The notes: generated by a model from the sequence alone, not told the origin. 64,000 nucleotides of DNA from Bacteroidota bacterium (GCA_023461035.1 JAEWOD010000027.1:1-64000), one strand, 5' to 3'; positions 43,623 to 53,020 are shown, counted from the first letter of the stretch. Program-made: numbers and translations.

Positions 43623-45236
43623 TTACTTTTTAATCAGTTTCTGAACATTCATCTCTCCATTTTCCAGTTGAACTTTCAAAACATACACTCCTTTTGGCAG
43701 TTCCTGAATGTTGAGTCGATTTACAGCATCATATCTTCTCACAATTTTTCCTTCCATGGAAATCAATTGGATTTGTCTGATGGCTTTTTCTGATTGGATA
43801 TTTACGATTCCAGAAGTTGGATTGGGATAAATCGTTACTTGAGATGCTTCTATAAAATCCTGAACAGCCATCATATCTTCATACGCCTCACCAAAATCCG
43901 GAATTCCATAACCCAGTTGGGTCGTTGGGTTTTGAAACAAATGACCTGATTCTCTTACTTTTTGACGCATCACCATAGGAACGGTTTCGGGAAATGCCTG
44001 AATGAAACAGGCCATTGCGCCCGCCATAATGGGTGAAGAAAAAGAAGTTCCGCTTCCTTCATCTATTTCACCATTGGGACGAATGATGGCCGCACCGGAA
44101 CCCAGCGCATCTACATCTGGTTTGATTCTTCCGTCAAAAGTGGGTCCATAAGAAGAAAAGCTGGCTGCCTGACCATTGGCTCGCACAGCACCTATGGTAA
44201 ATACATCCACACCATCTGCCGGTGCCGTGATAAAATGCCAGGGATCACTTCCTGAATTCCCGGCAGAATTTACGACCATAATGCCTTTTTCTGCTGCAAT
44301 CTGCGCTCCTCTGGTAATAAAAGTTGTTTGTCCATCCATGTCTTCATAGGTATAATCATAACGCGGATCATCAAATTCATTGTATCCCAAAGAGGTGTTG
44401 ATGACATCCACACCTATGCTGTCGGCTCTTTCTGCCGCTTCTATCCAGTTTACCTCTTCATCTGGTAATTCATGATCGGTATTTTCCGTGATAAACAAAT
44501 AGAAATCTGCGTCGATGGCTGTTCCCACAAATTGATTTTCCAAATATCCGCCTATAGTTGATAGAACAACGGTTCCATGTGTTCCGCGTTCATAAAATTG
44601 TTCGTTATTATCGATAAAATTATAGCCACCTTTTATCTGGCCATTGTTTCGGATATAAGCAAATCCTTCTTCTGTGTTAACACCCGGAAAACCATTATCC
44701 AACACCGCAATCGTAATTCCATCACCTGTAAAACCAAGGTTGTGCAGATAGTCCAGATTCAACTGGGTAACTTGGGTTTCAGTAGCGCCATAAACAAAAT
44801 CCAAAATACCGTCAGATCCTTGTGGAATTTCATTGGGTAAATTGAATTTATCGGCAATCGGTCCGTTATTGGAAGTCTTGAATTTATTCTGAACAAAAGT
44901 TTCGACTTCCGAAACAAAACCCAATGCCTCTGCTTGTGAAATCTGACCCGCAGTACACCAGGCAAAAACACCATTGAACCATTTAGAAACGGCTATCGGT
45001 TCTATTCCCAATGCTTCTATTTGGGTTACATAAGAAGTTTCGACTGGCACATCCTGCATATTGAGTTCGATGTTGTATTTTTCTCTTCTGTCCAGTGCTT
45101 TCTGAGAAAGCATCAAAATTGGATTATCAAAATAAGTTTGAGAAGATGGTTTGTCGGAGAATTTAATCAAAACCAAATCTTGTGAAAAAGAGAATCCGGT
45201 TAGGATTAAAAAAAATAAGATGATAAATTTTTTCAT
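43623..45236 (-). CDS. T9SS-secreted subtilisin-like serine protease (S8)
   Basis: The 537-residue protein has a signal peptide (1-19), a propeptide-like segment to about 165 and a catalytic domain with the S8 triad D180 (IAVLDNG), H220 (GTHGT) and S398 (GTSFSSP), plus N327 of the oxyanion hole in NSAGNSG. The last 80 residues are a type A sorting domain, VTIYPNPTSGIVNI to MNVQKLIKK, for T9SS export. It should be an extracellular or surface peptidase. A TPR protein gene follows four bases after its stop. Confidence 0.93.
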   Translation of the reverse strand: MKKFIILFFLILTGFSFSQDLVLIKFSDKPSSQTYFDNPILMLSQKALDRREKYNIELNMQDVPVETSYVTQIEALGIEPIAVSKWFNGVFAWCTAGQISQAEALGFVSEVETFVQNKFKTSNNGPIADKFNLPNEIPQGSDGILDFVYGATETQVTQLNLDYLHNLGFTGDGITIAVLDNGFPGVNTEEGFAYIRNNGQIKGGYNFIDNNEQFYERGTHGTVVLSTIGGYLENQFVGTAIDADFYLFITENTDHELPDEEVNWIEAAERADSIGVDVINTSLGYNEFDDPRYDYTYEDMDGQTTFITRGAQIAAEKGIMVVNSAGNSGSDPWHFITAPADGVDVFTIGAVRANGQAASFSSYGPTFDGRIKPDVDALGSGAAIIRPNGEIDEGSGTSFSSPIMAGAMACFIQAFPETVPMVMRQKVRESGHLFQNPTTQLGYGIPDFGEAYEDMMAVQDFIEASQVTIYPNPTSGIVNIQSEKAIRQIQLISMEGKIVRRYDAVNRLNIQELPKGVYVLKVQLENGEMNVQKLIKK

Positions 45237-45381
45237 GTGTTATTTATTACTTGTTATCAATTGCCACATGGAATTCACCTTTTTGAAGTTCCGAATTTTT
45301 TCAGAAAAAACAAACCAGTTCATTTCATGTGTTAATTATTTGTAGCGTGCAAGTTAGACATTTTTCTAAAAAATTCTTCAT

Positions 45382-45418
45382 AAAAAAACACCTCAAAATA
45401 GATTTATCTTGAGGTGTT
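45382..45418 (-). terminator. rho-independent terminator of gdhA
   Basis: On the minus strand AACACCTCAA and TTGAGGTGTT (45409-45418 with 45387-45396) pair over 10 bp and a T-run follows immediately (A-run at 45382-45388 on the plus strand). Confidence 0.8.
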
Positions 45419-45443
45419 CATTAAATCAATATAATTCAATTTT

Positions 45444-46784
45444 TTATACGACGCCTTGCGCTAACATGGCATCTGCTACTTTTACAAATCCGGCGATATT
45501 GGCACCTTTTACATAATCGATGTATCCATCTTCCTGTCTTCCATATTTGGCACAAGCTTCATGGATATCTCCCATGATTTTTGTAAGGATGCGGTCTACT
45601 TCTTCTGCTGACCATTCGATTCGCAAAGAATTCTGGGACATTTCCAAACCTGAAGTGGCCACTCCACCAGCGTTGGAAGCTTTTCCGGGAGAAAAAAGGA
45701 CTTTATTTTTTTGGAACCATTCCATTGCGTCAGGTGTAGTTGGCATATTGGCACCCTCTACCACACATTGCACACCATTTTCTACCAGCATTTTGGCATC
45801 TTCCAAACGTAATTCATTTTGAGTGGCGCATGGCATGGCAATATCTACTTTTTGCATCCACGGGCTTTTTCCTTCAAAATAAGGAACGCCGTATTTTTCG
45901 GCATAAGGTTTTACAACGTCATTATTGGAAGCACGTAATTCCAACATATAATCGATTTTTTCACCGGAAATACCATCTTCATCATAAATATGACCGTCAG
46001 GACCGGAAAGGGTGACGACTTTCGCACCCAATTCGGAAGCTTTGGTAACTGCTCCCCAAGCCACATTTCCAAATCCGGAAACCGCAATTCTCTTTCCTTT
46101 TATTTCTTGTCCTTGTGTAGCTAACATAGCTTTCAGGAAATAGACAGCACCATAACCTGTTGCCTGGGGACGCAACAAAGATCCTCCCCAAGACATACCT
46201 TTTCCGGTAATAACTCCGGTAAATTCATTTTTTAACTTTTTATACATCCCAAACATATAACCGATTTCGCGGGCACCGACCCCTATATCACCAGCCGGGA
46301 CGTCAGTATTGGGACCTACATGTCTGTACAATTCTTGCATAAATACATGACAAAAACGCATGATTTCTCCATCTGATTTTCCTCTCGGATCAAAATCAGA
46401 ACCTCCTTTTGCGCCCCCCATAGGAAGCGTTGTCAATGCATTTTTAAACGTTTGCTCAAAAGCCAAAAATTTAAGAATACTCAAATTAACACTCGGATGA
46501 AAACGTAAACCCCCTTTATAGGGTCCGATAGCAGAATTCATCTGAATTCTATACCCTCGGTTGACCTGAATTTGTCCTTTATCATCTACCCAAGGCACAC
46601 GAAATGTAATAGTTCTTTCAGGCTCGGTCATACGTAACAATAGGTTTTGACCATAATAAATATCTCTTTCTACAATGTATGGAAGAATGGTCTCTGCAAC
46701 TTCCTTTACTGCTTGTAAAAATTCAGGCTCATGTGGATTTCTTCTTTCCACATCAGCCATAAAATCGTGAATGATATGCTCCAT
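45444..46784 (-). CDS. gdhA: NADP-specific glutamate dehydrogenase
   Basis: The 446-residue hexameric-type enzyme has the substrate block GPYKGGLRFHPSVNLSILKFLAFEQTFKNALT, LPMGGAKGGSDFDPRGKSDGE with catalytic lysines and PAGDIGVGAREIGYMFG. The cofactor Rossmann motif GFGNVAWG follows. Length and sequence fit the NADP-dependent class that assimilates ammonium into glutamate. A standard -33/-7 promoter and a terminator frame it as a single-gene unit. Confidence 0.97.
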   Translation of the reverse strand: MEHIIHDFMADVERRNPHEPEFLQAVKEVAETILPYIVERDIYYGQNLLLRMTEPERTITFRVPWVDDKGQIQVNRGYRIQMNSAIGPYKGGLRFHPSVNLSILKFLAFEQTFKNALTTLPMGGAKGGSDFDPRGKSDGEIMRFCHVFMQELYRHVGPNTDVPAGDIGVGAREIGYMFGMYKKLKNEFTGVITGKGMSWGGSLLRPQATGYGAVYFLKAMLATQGQEIKGKRIAVSGFGNVAWGAVTKASELGAKVVTLSGPDGHIYDEDGISGEKIDYMLELRASNNDVVKPYAEKYGVPYFEGKSPWMQKVDIAMPCATQNELRLEDAKMLVENGVQCVVEGANMPTTPDAMEWFQKNKVLFSPGKASNAGGVATSGLEMSQNSLRIEWSAEEVDRILTKIMGDIHEACAKYGRQEDGYIDYVKGANIAGFVKVADAMLAQGVV

Positions 46785-46806
46785 TTTGGCTTTTGTTTGT
46801 TTTCAA

Positions 46807-46836
46807 CAAATTTATATTTTTCTCAAACTTTTCAAA
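46807..46836 (-). promoter_or_regulatory. gdhA promoter, TTTG-N18-TAAATTTG
   Basis: Minus strand: -33 TTTG at 46833-46836, spacer of 18 bp, -7 TAAATTTG at 46807-46814. The predicted leader is about 19 nt. This is the closest match to the Bacteroidota consensus in the window. Confidence 0.7.
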
Positions 46837-46853
46837 TGAAATTTTTTAGTTTT

Positions 46854-47942
46854 TTAACTTAAGCCGTAAATTTTTCCTGAAAAGGCCTGAATCACTCCTT
46901 TTAATTCCAAATTCAACAAGGTTGAACTGAGCTTAAAAACAGGGATTTGCAAGTCATTGGCCAATGCATCAATTTGCTGGTTCCCGTTTGATTTAAGAAA
47001 TTCATATATCAATTTTTCATCGGGCTCCAACTCGATAAACAATTGAGTCTGAATCGGTCTGGGCTGGGATTTCATGTTAAAATACCCTAAAACATCTTCC
47101 GCATTTCTCACCATTATGGCTTGATTACTCTGTATCAACTCATTACAGCCCAAACTGAATTTATCCTGAATCCTGCCCGGAACTGCAAAAACTTCCCGGT
47201 TATAGGAATTGGCGTACTGCGCTGTCACCAGCGCACCGCCTCTTTTATCAGATTCCACAACCACCACAGCATCACAAAGTCCGGCTATGATCCGGTTTCG
47301 TAACACAAAGTTGATGGGTTCCGCATTGTGAAATGAAGAATATTCGGTAAGTAAAGCACCGTTTTTTTCTATTTCTTTTGCCTCTTTTTTATGAGCCGAT
47401 GGTGAAATCCGGTTCAGCCCATGCGCCAAAACAGCCAGATTGGGTATGTTATTTTTGATACAATTTCTGTGCGCTTCTATATCGCAACCATAGGCCAATC
47501 CACTTACAAAACAGATATTTTGTCCGGCTAAATTTTCTATGAACTCTTCAATGAATTTTTTTCCGTAAGAAGTCATTTTCCTCGTTCCTACAATTCCGAT
47601 ATACAATTTGTTGTTCCAATTATAGTTTCCCTTTTTAAATAAAACCAAAGGAGAATCGGCGCAATTCTTTAATTTTTCGGGATATTCGGACGAATGAAAA
47701 TCCAAAATTTCGATACCTTGTTTGACACAAAATTCCATTTCTTTATGTACCAGTTCCAATATTTCTCCCGATTGAAAATAAGGAATGAATTCTTTGCGGC
47801 CTCTGAATATTTCTTTTAATTCCTTTTCAGACAAATTCCAAAGCTCTTTTGGATCAATCGTTTTGATGATTTTACGTTGATTGACAGGACCCAATCCCGG
47901 AATATAGGTCAGAGCCATTTGATAAAGAAAGTCAGGGTTCAT
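46854..47942 (-). CDS. dprA: DNA-processing protein DprA
   Basis: The 362-residue protein has an N-terminal helix-hairpin-helix region (YIPGLGPVNQRKI). The Rossmann-type core follows, with GIVGTRKMTSYGKKF, FVSGLAYGCDIEAH, NRIIAGLCDAVVVVESDKRGGALVTAQYA and FAVPG. The C-terminal 70 residues form a winged-helix DML1 domain. DprA loads RecA onto incoming single-stranded DNA during transformation. No other competence gene is in the window. Confidence 0.95.
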   Translation of the reverse strand: MNPDFLYQMALTYIPGLGPVNQRKIIKTIDPKELWNLSEKELKEIFRGRKEFIPYFQSGEILELVHKEMEFCVKQGIEILDFHSSEYPEKLKNCADSPLVLFKKGNYNWNNKLYIGIVGTRKMTSYGKKFIEEFIENLAGQNICFVSGLAYGCDIEAHRNCIKNNIPNLAVLAHGLNRISPSAHKKEAKEIEKNGALLTEYSSFHNAEPINFVLRNRIIAGLCDAVVVVESDKRGGALVTAQYANSYNREVFAVPGRIQDKFSLGCNELIQSNQAIMVRNAEDVLGYFNMKSQPRPIQTQLFIELEPDEKLIYEFLKSNGNQQIDALANDLQIPVFKLSSTLLNLELKGVIQAFSGKIYGLS

Positions 47943-48009
47943 TTCTTAAATGTAGGAAAAGTTTATTAACAATTTATTTACCAAGCAGATTTTTCTCTTT
48001 TTGTTTTTG

Positions 48010-48017
48010 TAATTTTG
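48010..48017 (+). promoter_or_regulatory. -7 box TAATTTTG immediately before the HU/SPOR gene
   Basis: The box ends 4 bp before the ATG at 48022, so transcription would start at about the A of the ATG, giving a leaderless mRNA. Confidence 0.45.
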
Positions 48018-48021
48018 GGTT

Positions 48022-48909
48022 ATGAATTTGGAAAAATACATCTCATATTTATTGTACCGCCATGATTGTGTGGTCATTCCGGAATTTGGTGCCTTTATCG
48101 CCCAGAAATCAAATGCGGGTTATACGCCTGAAACTTCCGTTTTTTCGCCTCCTTCCAAAAAAATTGCTTTTAATCCGTCACTGACATTAAACGATGGATT
48201 ATTGGCGCAGGAATTGTCGATATCTACAGGTATTTCTTTTGAAAAGGCAAAAGAAGAAATCGAAACAACTGTCCATTTCTGGAAAAGCCATCTGAACATA
48301 AATTCCACCTTGATTTTATCCGAATTGGGGAAATTTTCAAAAGATGAAACCGGACTTTTGCAGTTCGAGCCAAACGAAGAGAATTATCTCTTAGAGTCTT
48401 TTGGTTTGGAAAGCATTCGGGCGAAATATATTTTACCGGCTGAAAACAATCAGAGTTCTTCCACTGTTTGGTGGAAAGTGGCAGCTGTCGTTCCGATTTT
48501 AATCGGCGGATTTTTATATTTCGGTAAACCAAAACCTGTTACGGATTTTGTGAACCAACAATGGAGCGGATTTGTTTCTCCTGTTCTAAATCCTAATTTG
48601 GAAGCAGCCAAAGCCATAGCATCTCCTATCAAAACAGTGGAGACCGAAGCGATGAATTATAAAGAAGAAGTTTTGGCAGTGCATGATTATCAGGTTATCG
48701 CCGGTTCGTTCCGAAAAGCTGAAGAAGCTGATGAGCAGGTAGAAAAATTGCAGAAAAAAGGATTTACCACTGCAAAAATGACACAGAAAAAAGGAAACTA
48801 TTTTTATGTGGCTTTTAAAACCTTTCCAACCAAAGAAGAAGCGTTGGAATATCGCAAGACGGTAAAAGAAGAATTCCCGGAAACCTGGGTTTTATCTTTG
48901 AAAGAATAA
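48022..48909 (+). CDS. HU-CCDC81-type and SPOR-domain envelope protein
   Basis: The 295-residue protein starts with an HU-like fold of the prokaryotic CCDC81 type (MNLEKYISYLLYRHDCVVIPEFGAFIA to about 130). One membrane helix lies near 151-172 (WWKVAAVVPILIGGFLYFG), and a C-terminal SPOR domain spans about 220-295, starting YQVIAGSFRKAEEADEQVEKL. SPOR domains bind denuded peptidoglycan at division sites. The topology puts the HU part in the cytoplasm. The role is probably in cell division or envelope organisation. A terminator-like hairpin follows directly. Confidence 0.87.
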   Translation: MNLEKYISYLLYRHDCVVIPEFGAFIAQKSNAGYTPETSVFSPPSKKIAFNPSLTLNDGLLAQELSISTGISFEKAKEEIETTVHFWKSHLNINSTLILSELGKFSKDETGLLQFEPNEENYLLESFGLESIRAKYILPAENNQSSSTVWWKVAAVVPILIGGFLYFGKPKPVTDFVNQQWSGFVSPVLNPNLEAAKAIASPIKTVETEAMNYKEEVLAVHDYQVIAGSFRKAEEADEQVEKLQKKGFTTAKMTQKKGNYFYVAFKTFPTKEEALEYRKTVKEEFPETWVLSLKE

Positions 48910-48937
48910 GGAACAATTTGTATATCGCATATTATTT

Positions 48938-48969
48938 AAAGACCTTTGCGCCGCAAAAGGTCTTTTTTT
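48938..48969 (+). terminator. terminator hairpin ending directly before a start codon
   Basis: AAAGACCTTTGCG (48938-48950) and CGCAAAAGGTCTTT (48952-48965) pair with one bulge. The T-run ends at 48969 and the thioesterase ATG begins at 48970. Confidence 0.75.
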
Positions 48970-49491
48970 ATGAATACAAAAATCAAAACACCGGCTGATT
49001 CGGCGGCGGTTCTCACTAACCTGGTTCTGCCCGGAGAAACCAATATGTTGAATAATTTATTTGGTGGTGAACTATTGGCACGCATGGACAGGATTTCTTC
49101 TATCGCCGCACGTCGCCATGCCGAAAGTTTTCAGGTCGTAACCGCCAGCGTGAACCATGTTTCATTCAATACACCGATTCCGCTGGGGAGTATCGTAAAG
49201 CTGGAAGCCAAAGTAACCCGCGCTTTTTCGAGTTCCATGGAAATTTATGTGGATGTCTGGATCGACGACCCTATTTCGCAAAAATTAATCAAAACCAATA
49301 ATGGAATTTACACCTTTGTAGCCGTGGACGAAAACAATAAACCGGTTGCCGTTCCCCAGATAAAACCGGAAACACCGGAAGAAATTGAACGATTTGAGGC
49401 GGCTTTACGCCGTAAACAATTGAGCTTAATCCTTGCCGGAAAAATGCAACCCAAAGATGCACACGAGCTAAAAGCTTTGTTTATGGATTAA
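48970..49491 (+). CDS. acyl-CoA thioesterase (hotdog fold)
   Basis: I start this 173-residue protein at the ATG at 48970; the longer frame from a TTG at 48946 lies inside a terminator hairpin. The hotdog signature GETNMLNNLFGGELLARMDRISSIAARRHA includes the catalytic D-type residues, and VNHVSFNTPIPLGSIVKLEAKVTRAFSSSMEIYVDVW is typical of the YciA/BfiT group. It cleaves acyl-CoA esters. The ATG follows a terminator T-run by zero bases, so it is unclear how the mRNA is made, as no TAnnTTTG box was seen between. Confidence 0.88.
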   Translation: MNTKIKTPADSAAVLTNLVLPGETNMLNNLFGGELLARMDRISSIAARRHAESFQVVTASVNHVSFNTPIPLGSIVKLEAKVTRAFSSSMEIYVDVWIDDPISQKLIKTNNGIYTFVAVDENNKPVAVPQIKPETPEEIERFEAALRRKQLSLILAGKMQPKDAHELKALFMD

Positions 49492-49496
49492 AACGT

Positions 49497-49937
49497 TTAC
49501 CGCTTCCCTTTAAAAAACACCTTCACCAAGTCCGAACATTCATTTTCTAGTATACCAAATTGAATTTCAGTTTTGGGATGTAGTTTTAATCCGGCATTTT
49601 GAAAACCCCGTTTTTCATCGCGTGCACCTACAACTACTTTTCCTATCTGGCTCCAGTAGAGTGCTCCGGCACACATCACACATGGTTCAAGCGTAACATA
49701 AAGCGTACATTCGGGCAGGTATTTCCCACCGAGATAATTCGAAGCCGATGTAATCGCCTGCATTTCAGCATGAGCAGTCACATCGGTCAGTGTTTCCGTG
49801 AGGTTATGACCTTTGGCGATGATTTTATTTTTAGAAACGATGACGGCTCCAATTGGAACTTCATCTCTTTCAAAAGCAGCAAAAGCTTCATCGAGTGCTT
49901 TGCGCATAAAATAGGCATCTGAAAATAATTCTTCCAT
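49497..49937 (-). CDS. tadA: tRNA adenosine(34) deaminase-type nucleoside deaminase
   Basis: The 146-residue cytidine-deaminase-like protein has the zinc motif H56-A-E58 (TAHAEMQAI) and P-C86-V-M-C89 (EPCVMCAGALYWSQIGKVVVGA). E58 is the proton shuttle. The FRDEVPIGAVIV start and VVGARDEKRG fit TadA, which makes inosine at position 34 of tRNA-Arg(ACG). Guanine deaminases of similar length cannot be fully excluded. It is convergent with the thioesterase gene, six bases apart. Confidence 0.88.
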   Translation of the reverse strand: MEELFSDAYFMRKALDEAFAAFERDEVPIGAVIVSKNKIIAKGHNLTETLTDVTAHAEMQAITSASNYLGGKYLPECTLYVTLEPCVMCAGALYWSQIGKVVVGARDEKRGFQNAGLKLHPKTEIQFGILENECSDLVKVFFKGKR

Positions 49938-50099
49938 CGGATAAACTTAGTGAAAATCCTAAATTTGATGAAAAGACAAGAAGCTTAAACCTTTTATTTC
50001 ATAAAACTGTAAATGGAAATCCCGTAAAGTTTAGTTGTGAGATTTTTAGAAATCGTTCTATATATAAGAAACTGTCTAAAAATATTTTGAATGAACTTC

Positions 50100-50130
50100 C
50101 CAAAGGGGAGGAAACTCCGCTCCCCTTAGG
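50100..50130. repeat. hairpin element CCAAAGGGGAG next to clpB
   Basis: CCAAAGGGGAG (50100-50110) pairs with CTCCCCTTAGG (50120-50130), one mismatch, with a 9-nt loop. A GC-rich tail AGAGCCGGGAATGGGC links it to the clpB stop. No T-run follows on the minus strand, so it is listed as a repeat (compare 16909-16944). The rest of the 210-bp gap upstream to tadA is AT-rich without clear features. Confidence 0.65.
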
Positions 50131-50147
50131 AAGAGCCGGGAATGGGC

Positions 50148-52757
50148 TTATTTTACATTAAATACCAATTTGTTTTCTCCCTCTTTTTCAGGAAAATAGT
50201 CGATGAGAACCACGCTGTTGTCATGCACATTTCCTTTCAGGATTTCTTTTGACAATTCGTTTAAAACATCTTGCTGCACCACACGTTTCAGTGGTCTTGC
50301 GCCGAATTGCGGATCATAACCCTTGTTTGAAATGTATTCCAGCGCTTCATCTGTTATATCCAGAGTAATGTCTCGTTTTGCCAGTTTTTTGGCCAAATCG
50401 TCAATCTGGATTTTTACAATTCCTGAAATCTGACTGTTACTTAACGGTTTGAACAAAATGATTTCGTCAATACGGTTCAAAAATTCCGGGCGGAAATTTC
50501 TTTTTAATTCTTCAAAAACTTCTGTTTTGGTTTTATCATAAATCTCCCAAACATTCTCGGAATTGACATTTTCAAAATTCTCCAGAATAATCGGCGAACC
50601 GAAATTCGAAGTCATGATGATGATGGTGTTTTTGAAATTCACGACACGCCCTTTGTTGTCTGTTAGCCTTCCGTCATCCAAAACCTGCAACAAAATATTG
50701 AAAACATCAGGATGCGCCTTCTCAACTTCGTCCAAAAGCACTACTGAATAAGGTCTTCTGCGCACGGCTTCGGTTAACTGCCCTCCTTCGTCATATCCCA
50801 CATAGCCTGGAGGCGCACCGACCAAACGGCTTACCGAATGCCTTTCCTGGTATTCGCTCATATCGATTCGCGTCATGGAATTCTCATCGTCAAACAGAAA
50901 CTCAGCCAAAGCTTTTGCCAGCTCGGTTTTTCCGACTCCGGTTGGACCGAGGAACATAAAAGAGCCGATGGGTCTTTCTTCATCGCTCAATCCGGCACGG
51001 CTTCTGCGAATCGCATCTGAAACCGCCTGAATGGCTTCTTCTTGTCCAATGACACGTTTGTGCAATTCATCTTCCAAATGCAATAATTTTTCACGTTCAC
51101 TCTGCATCATTTTATTCACCGGAATTCCCGTCCATTTGGAAACAACTTCGGCAATATCTTCCGCATCCACAGCTTCTTTTACCAGTTTGTTCTGGCCTTC
51201 TTCCGCAATTTGTCTTTCTAAGTCCTGAAGATTTTCTTCTTCTTGCTTCAAAGACTCATAACGGATTCGGGCAACGGTTTCATAATCTCCGGCACGCTCG
51301 GCCTGTTCGGCCTGAATTTTTAATTCGTCAATTTTCTTTTTGGCTTCCTGCACTTGGTCAGCTTTGCCTTTTTCTTCCAGCCATTTGGCATTTAATTCGG
51401 TTCTTTGTTCTTGCAGATTGGCTAATTCTTCTTTCAGTAAATTCAATTTCTTATCATCACCTTCTTTTTTAATTGCTTGAATCTCAATTTCCAGCTGAAT
51501 GATTTTCCGGTCAATGACGTCCAATTCTTCAGGTTTGGAATTCATTTCCATACGCAATTTCGAAGCCGCTTCGTCCATCAGGTCAATGGCTTTATCCGGT
51601 AAAAACCGATCAGAAATATAACGGGTCGAAAGTTGGACTGATGCAATAATCGCTTCGTCTTTGATTCGGATTTTATGGTGAACTTCATATTTTTCCTTGA
51701 TTCCCCGTAAAATGGAAATTGCAGATTCCTCATCCGGTTCTTCTACCATCACTTTCTGGAAACGGCGTTCGAGTGCTTTGTCTTTCTCGAAATATTTCTG
51801 GTATTCGTTCAAAGTCGTCGCACCGATGGCTCTTAATTCACCACGTGCCAATGCTGGTTTCAGGATATTGGCCGCATCCATAGCTCCCTCTCCGCCACCT
51901 CCGGCTCCCACCAAAGTGTGGATCTCGTCAATGAACAAAATGATATCGCCATTCGAATCGGTAACTTCCTTAACTACCGATTTCAATCGCTCTTCGAATT
52001 CTCCTTTGTATTTGGCTCCGGCGACAAGCGCGCCCATGTCAAGCGAAAATACTTTTTTATTGAACAAATTCTCCGGTACGTCTCCACTGACAATCCGGTG
52101 TGCGATCCCTTCCGCAATTGCTGTTTTTCCGACTCCTGGCTCGCCGATTAAAATTGGATTATTCTTTGTTCTACGGGATAAAATTTGCAAAACCCGACGG
52201 ATTTCATCGTCGCGTCCGATGACCGGATCCAATTTTCCCTCATACGCCAATTCGGTTAGGTTTTTGGCGTATTTGTTCAGCGAATTATAATTGTCTTCCG
52301 CATTTTCGGACGTGATGCGTTGTCCTTTTCTTAACTCTTTAATTACCTCGATAGATCCATCGTATGTCAATCCCTGGTCTTTCAGCAATTGTGAAATATT
52401 GGAATTGTTTTTCAAAATCCCCAAAAGCAAATGCTCCAAGCTGATGAACTCATCTTTCATCTTTTTGGCCTCATCCATTGCCGTGACTAGAATTTTATTC
52501 GTTTCATTGGAAATATGATTTCCTGAACCACCTGAAACTTTCGGATAACGTGAAATTATGTCAGACAATTCAGTCGTGATGTGCTGGATATTTCCACTTT
52601 GTTTTTCGATGATAAAGTCCAAAACGTCCTGTTCAGTCTCCATCATTCCTTTGAGCAAATGCCCGGGCTCTATCGCCTGGTTTCCATTACCCACCGCAAT
52701 TTGTTGAGCTTTTTGAATAGCTTCTCTTGATTTGATTGTATATTGATTAAAATCCAT
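50148..52757 (-). CDS. clpB: ATP-dependent disaggregase ClpB
   Basis: The 869-residue AAA+ protein has an N-terminal double Clp-repeat domain (EAIQKAQQIAVGNGNQAIEPGHLL), NBD1 with Walker A GEPGVGKTAIAEG, a long coiled-coil middle domain from about 410-525, and NBD2 with Walker A GPTGVGKTELAKALA. It lacks a ClpP-binding IGF loop, as expected for ClpB. It resolves protein aggregates with DnaK. The promoter (TTTG-N21-TAATTTTG) is of the vegetative type. It is a single-gene minus-strand unit. Confidence 0.97.
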   Translation of the reverse strand: MDFNQYTIKSREAIQKAQQIAVGNGNQAIEPGHLLKGMMETEQDVLDFIIEKQSGNIQHITTELSDIISRYPKVSGGSGNHISNETNKILVTAMDEAKKMKDEFISLEHLLLGILKNNSNISQLLKDQGLTYDGSIEVIKELRKGQRITSENAEDNYNSLNKYAKNLTELAYEGKLDPVIGRDDEIRRVLQILSRRTKNNPILIGEPGVGKTAIAEGIAHRIVSGDVPENLFNKKVFSLDMGALVAGAKYKGEFEERLKSVVKEVTDSNGDIILFIDEIHTLVGAGGGGEGAMDAANILKPALARGELRAIGATTLNEYQKYFEKDKALERRFQKVMVEEPDEESAISILRGIKEKYEVHHKIRIKDEAIIASVQLSTRYISDRFLPDKAIDLMDEAASKLRMEMNSKPEELDVIDRKIIQLEIEIQAIKKEGDDKKLNLLKEELANLQEQRTELNAKWLEEKGKADQVQEAKKKIDELKIQAEQAERAGDYETVARIRYESLKQEEENLQDLERQIAEEGQNKLVKEAVDAEDIAEVVSKWTGIPVNKMMQSEREKLLHLEDELHKRVIGQEEAIQAVSDAIRRSRAGLSDEERPIGSFMFLGPTGVGKTELAKALAEFLFDDENSMTRIDMSEYQERHSVSRLVGAPPGYVGYDEGGQLTEAVRRRPYSVVLLDEVEKAHPDVFNILLQVLDDGRLTDNKGRVVNFKNTIIIMTSNFGSPIILENFENVNSENVWEIYDKTKTEVFEELKRNFRPEFLNRIDEIILFKPLSNSQISGIVKIQIDDLAKKLAKRDITLDITDEALEYISNKGYDPQFGARPLKRVVQQDVLNELSKEILKGNVHDNSVVLIDYFPEKEGENKLVFNVK

Positions 52758-52783
52758 ATTCTGTTTAATTTCTCAAGTTAAAG

Positions 52784-52816
52784 CAAAATTAAATCCGAAT
52801 GGGTTTTTATGACAAA
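52784..52816 (-). promoter_or_regulatory. clpB promoter, TTTG-N21-TAATTTTG
   Basis: Minus strand: -33 TTTG at 52813-52816, 21-bp spacer, -7 TAATTTTG at 52784-52791; predicted leader about 22 nt. No heat-shock type element was seen here. The gap to the tRNA (about 250 bp) otherwise holds a spurious short frame and AT-rich sequence. Confidence 0.65.
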
Positions 52817-52994
52817 ATGTCTGATTTTAAACTTTCCCAAAGTTCGAAACTTTGGAAAAGTTTTCGTCGGGATGGCAAGATTAGCTTCGCTGATCCAGAG
52901 TTGGGAATGATTCAAAAAGAAAAGATCGCTTCGCTTTATTTTTTATTCGAATCAATTGCCCGAAAGCAAGCTTTCTCCCATTATTTCAAATAAA

Positions 52995-53020
52995 AAATCC
53001 ATCTTGACAGATGGATCTTT
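52995..53020 (-). terminator. terminator of tRNA-Pro
   Basis: On the minus strand GATCCATC, loop TGTCAA and GATGGAT pair (stem 53010-53016 with 52997-53003), followed by a T-rich tail reading TTTTTTATTT. It is about 10 bp beyond the tRNA 3' end. Confidence 0.75.

Noticed and set aside
52799..52993. 64-residue reading frame between clpB and tRNA-Pro
   Set aside because: It begins within the clpB promoter on the opposite strand, has no start signal and ends before the tRNA terminator; probably chance.
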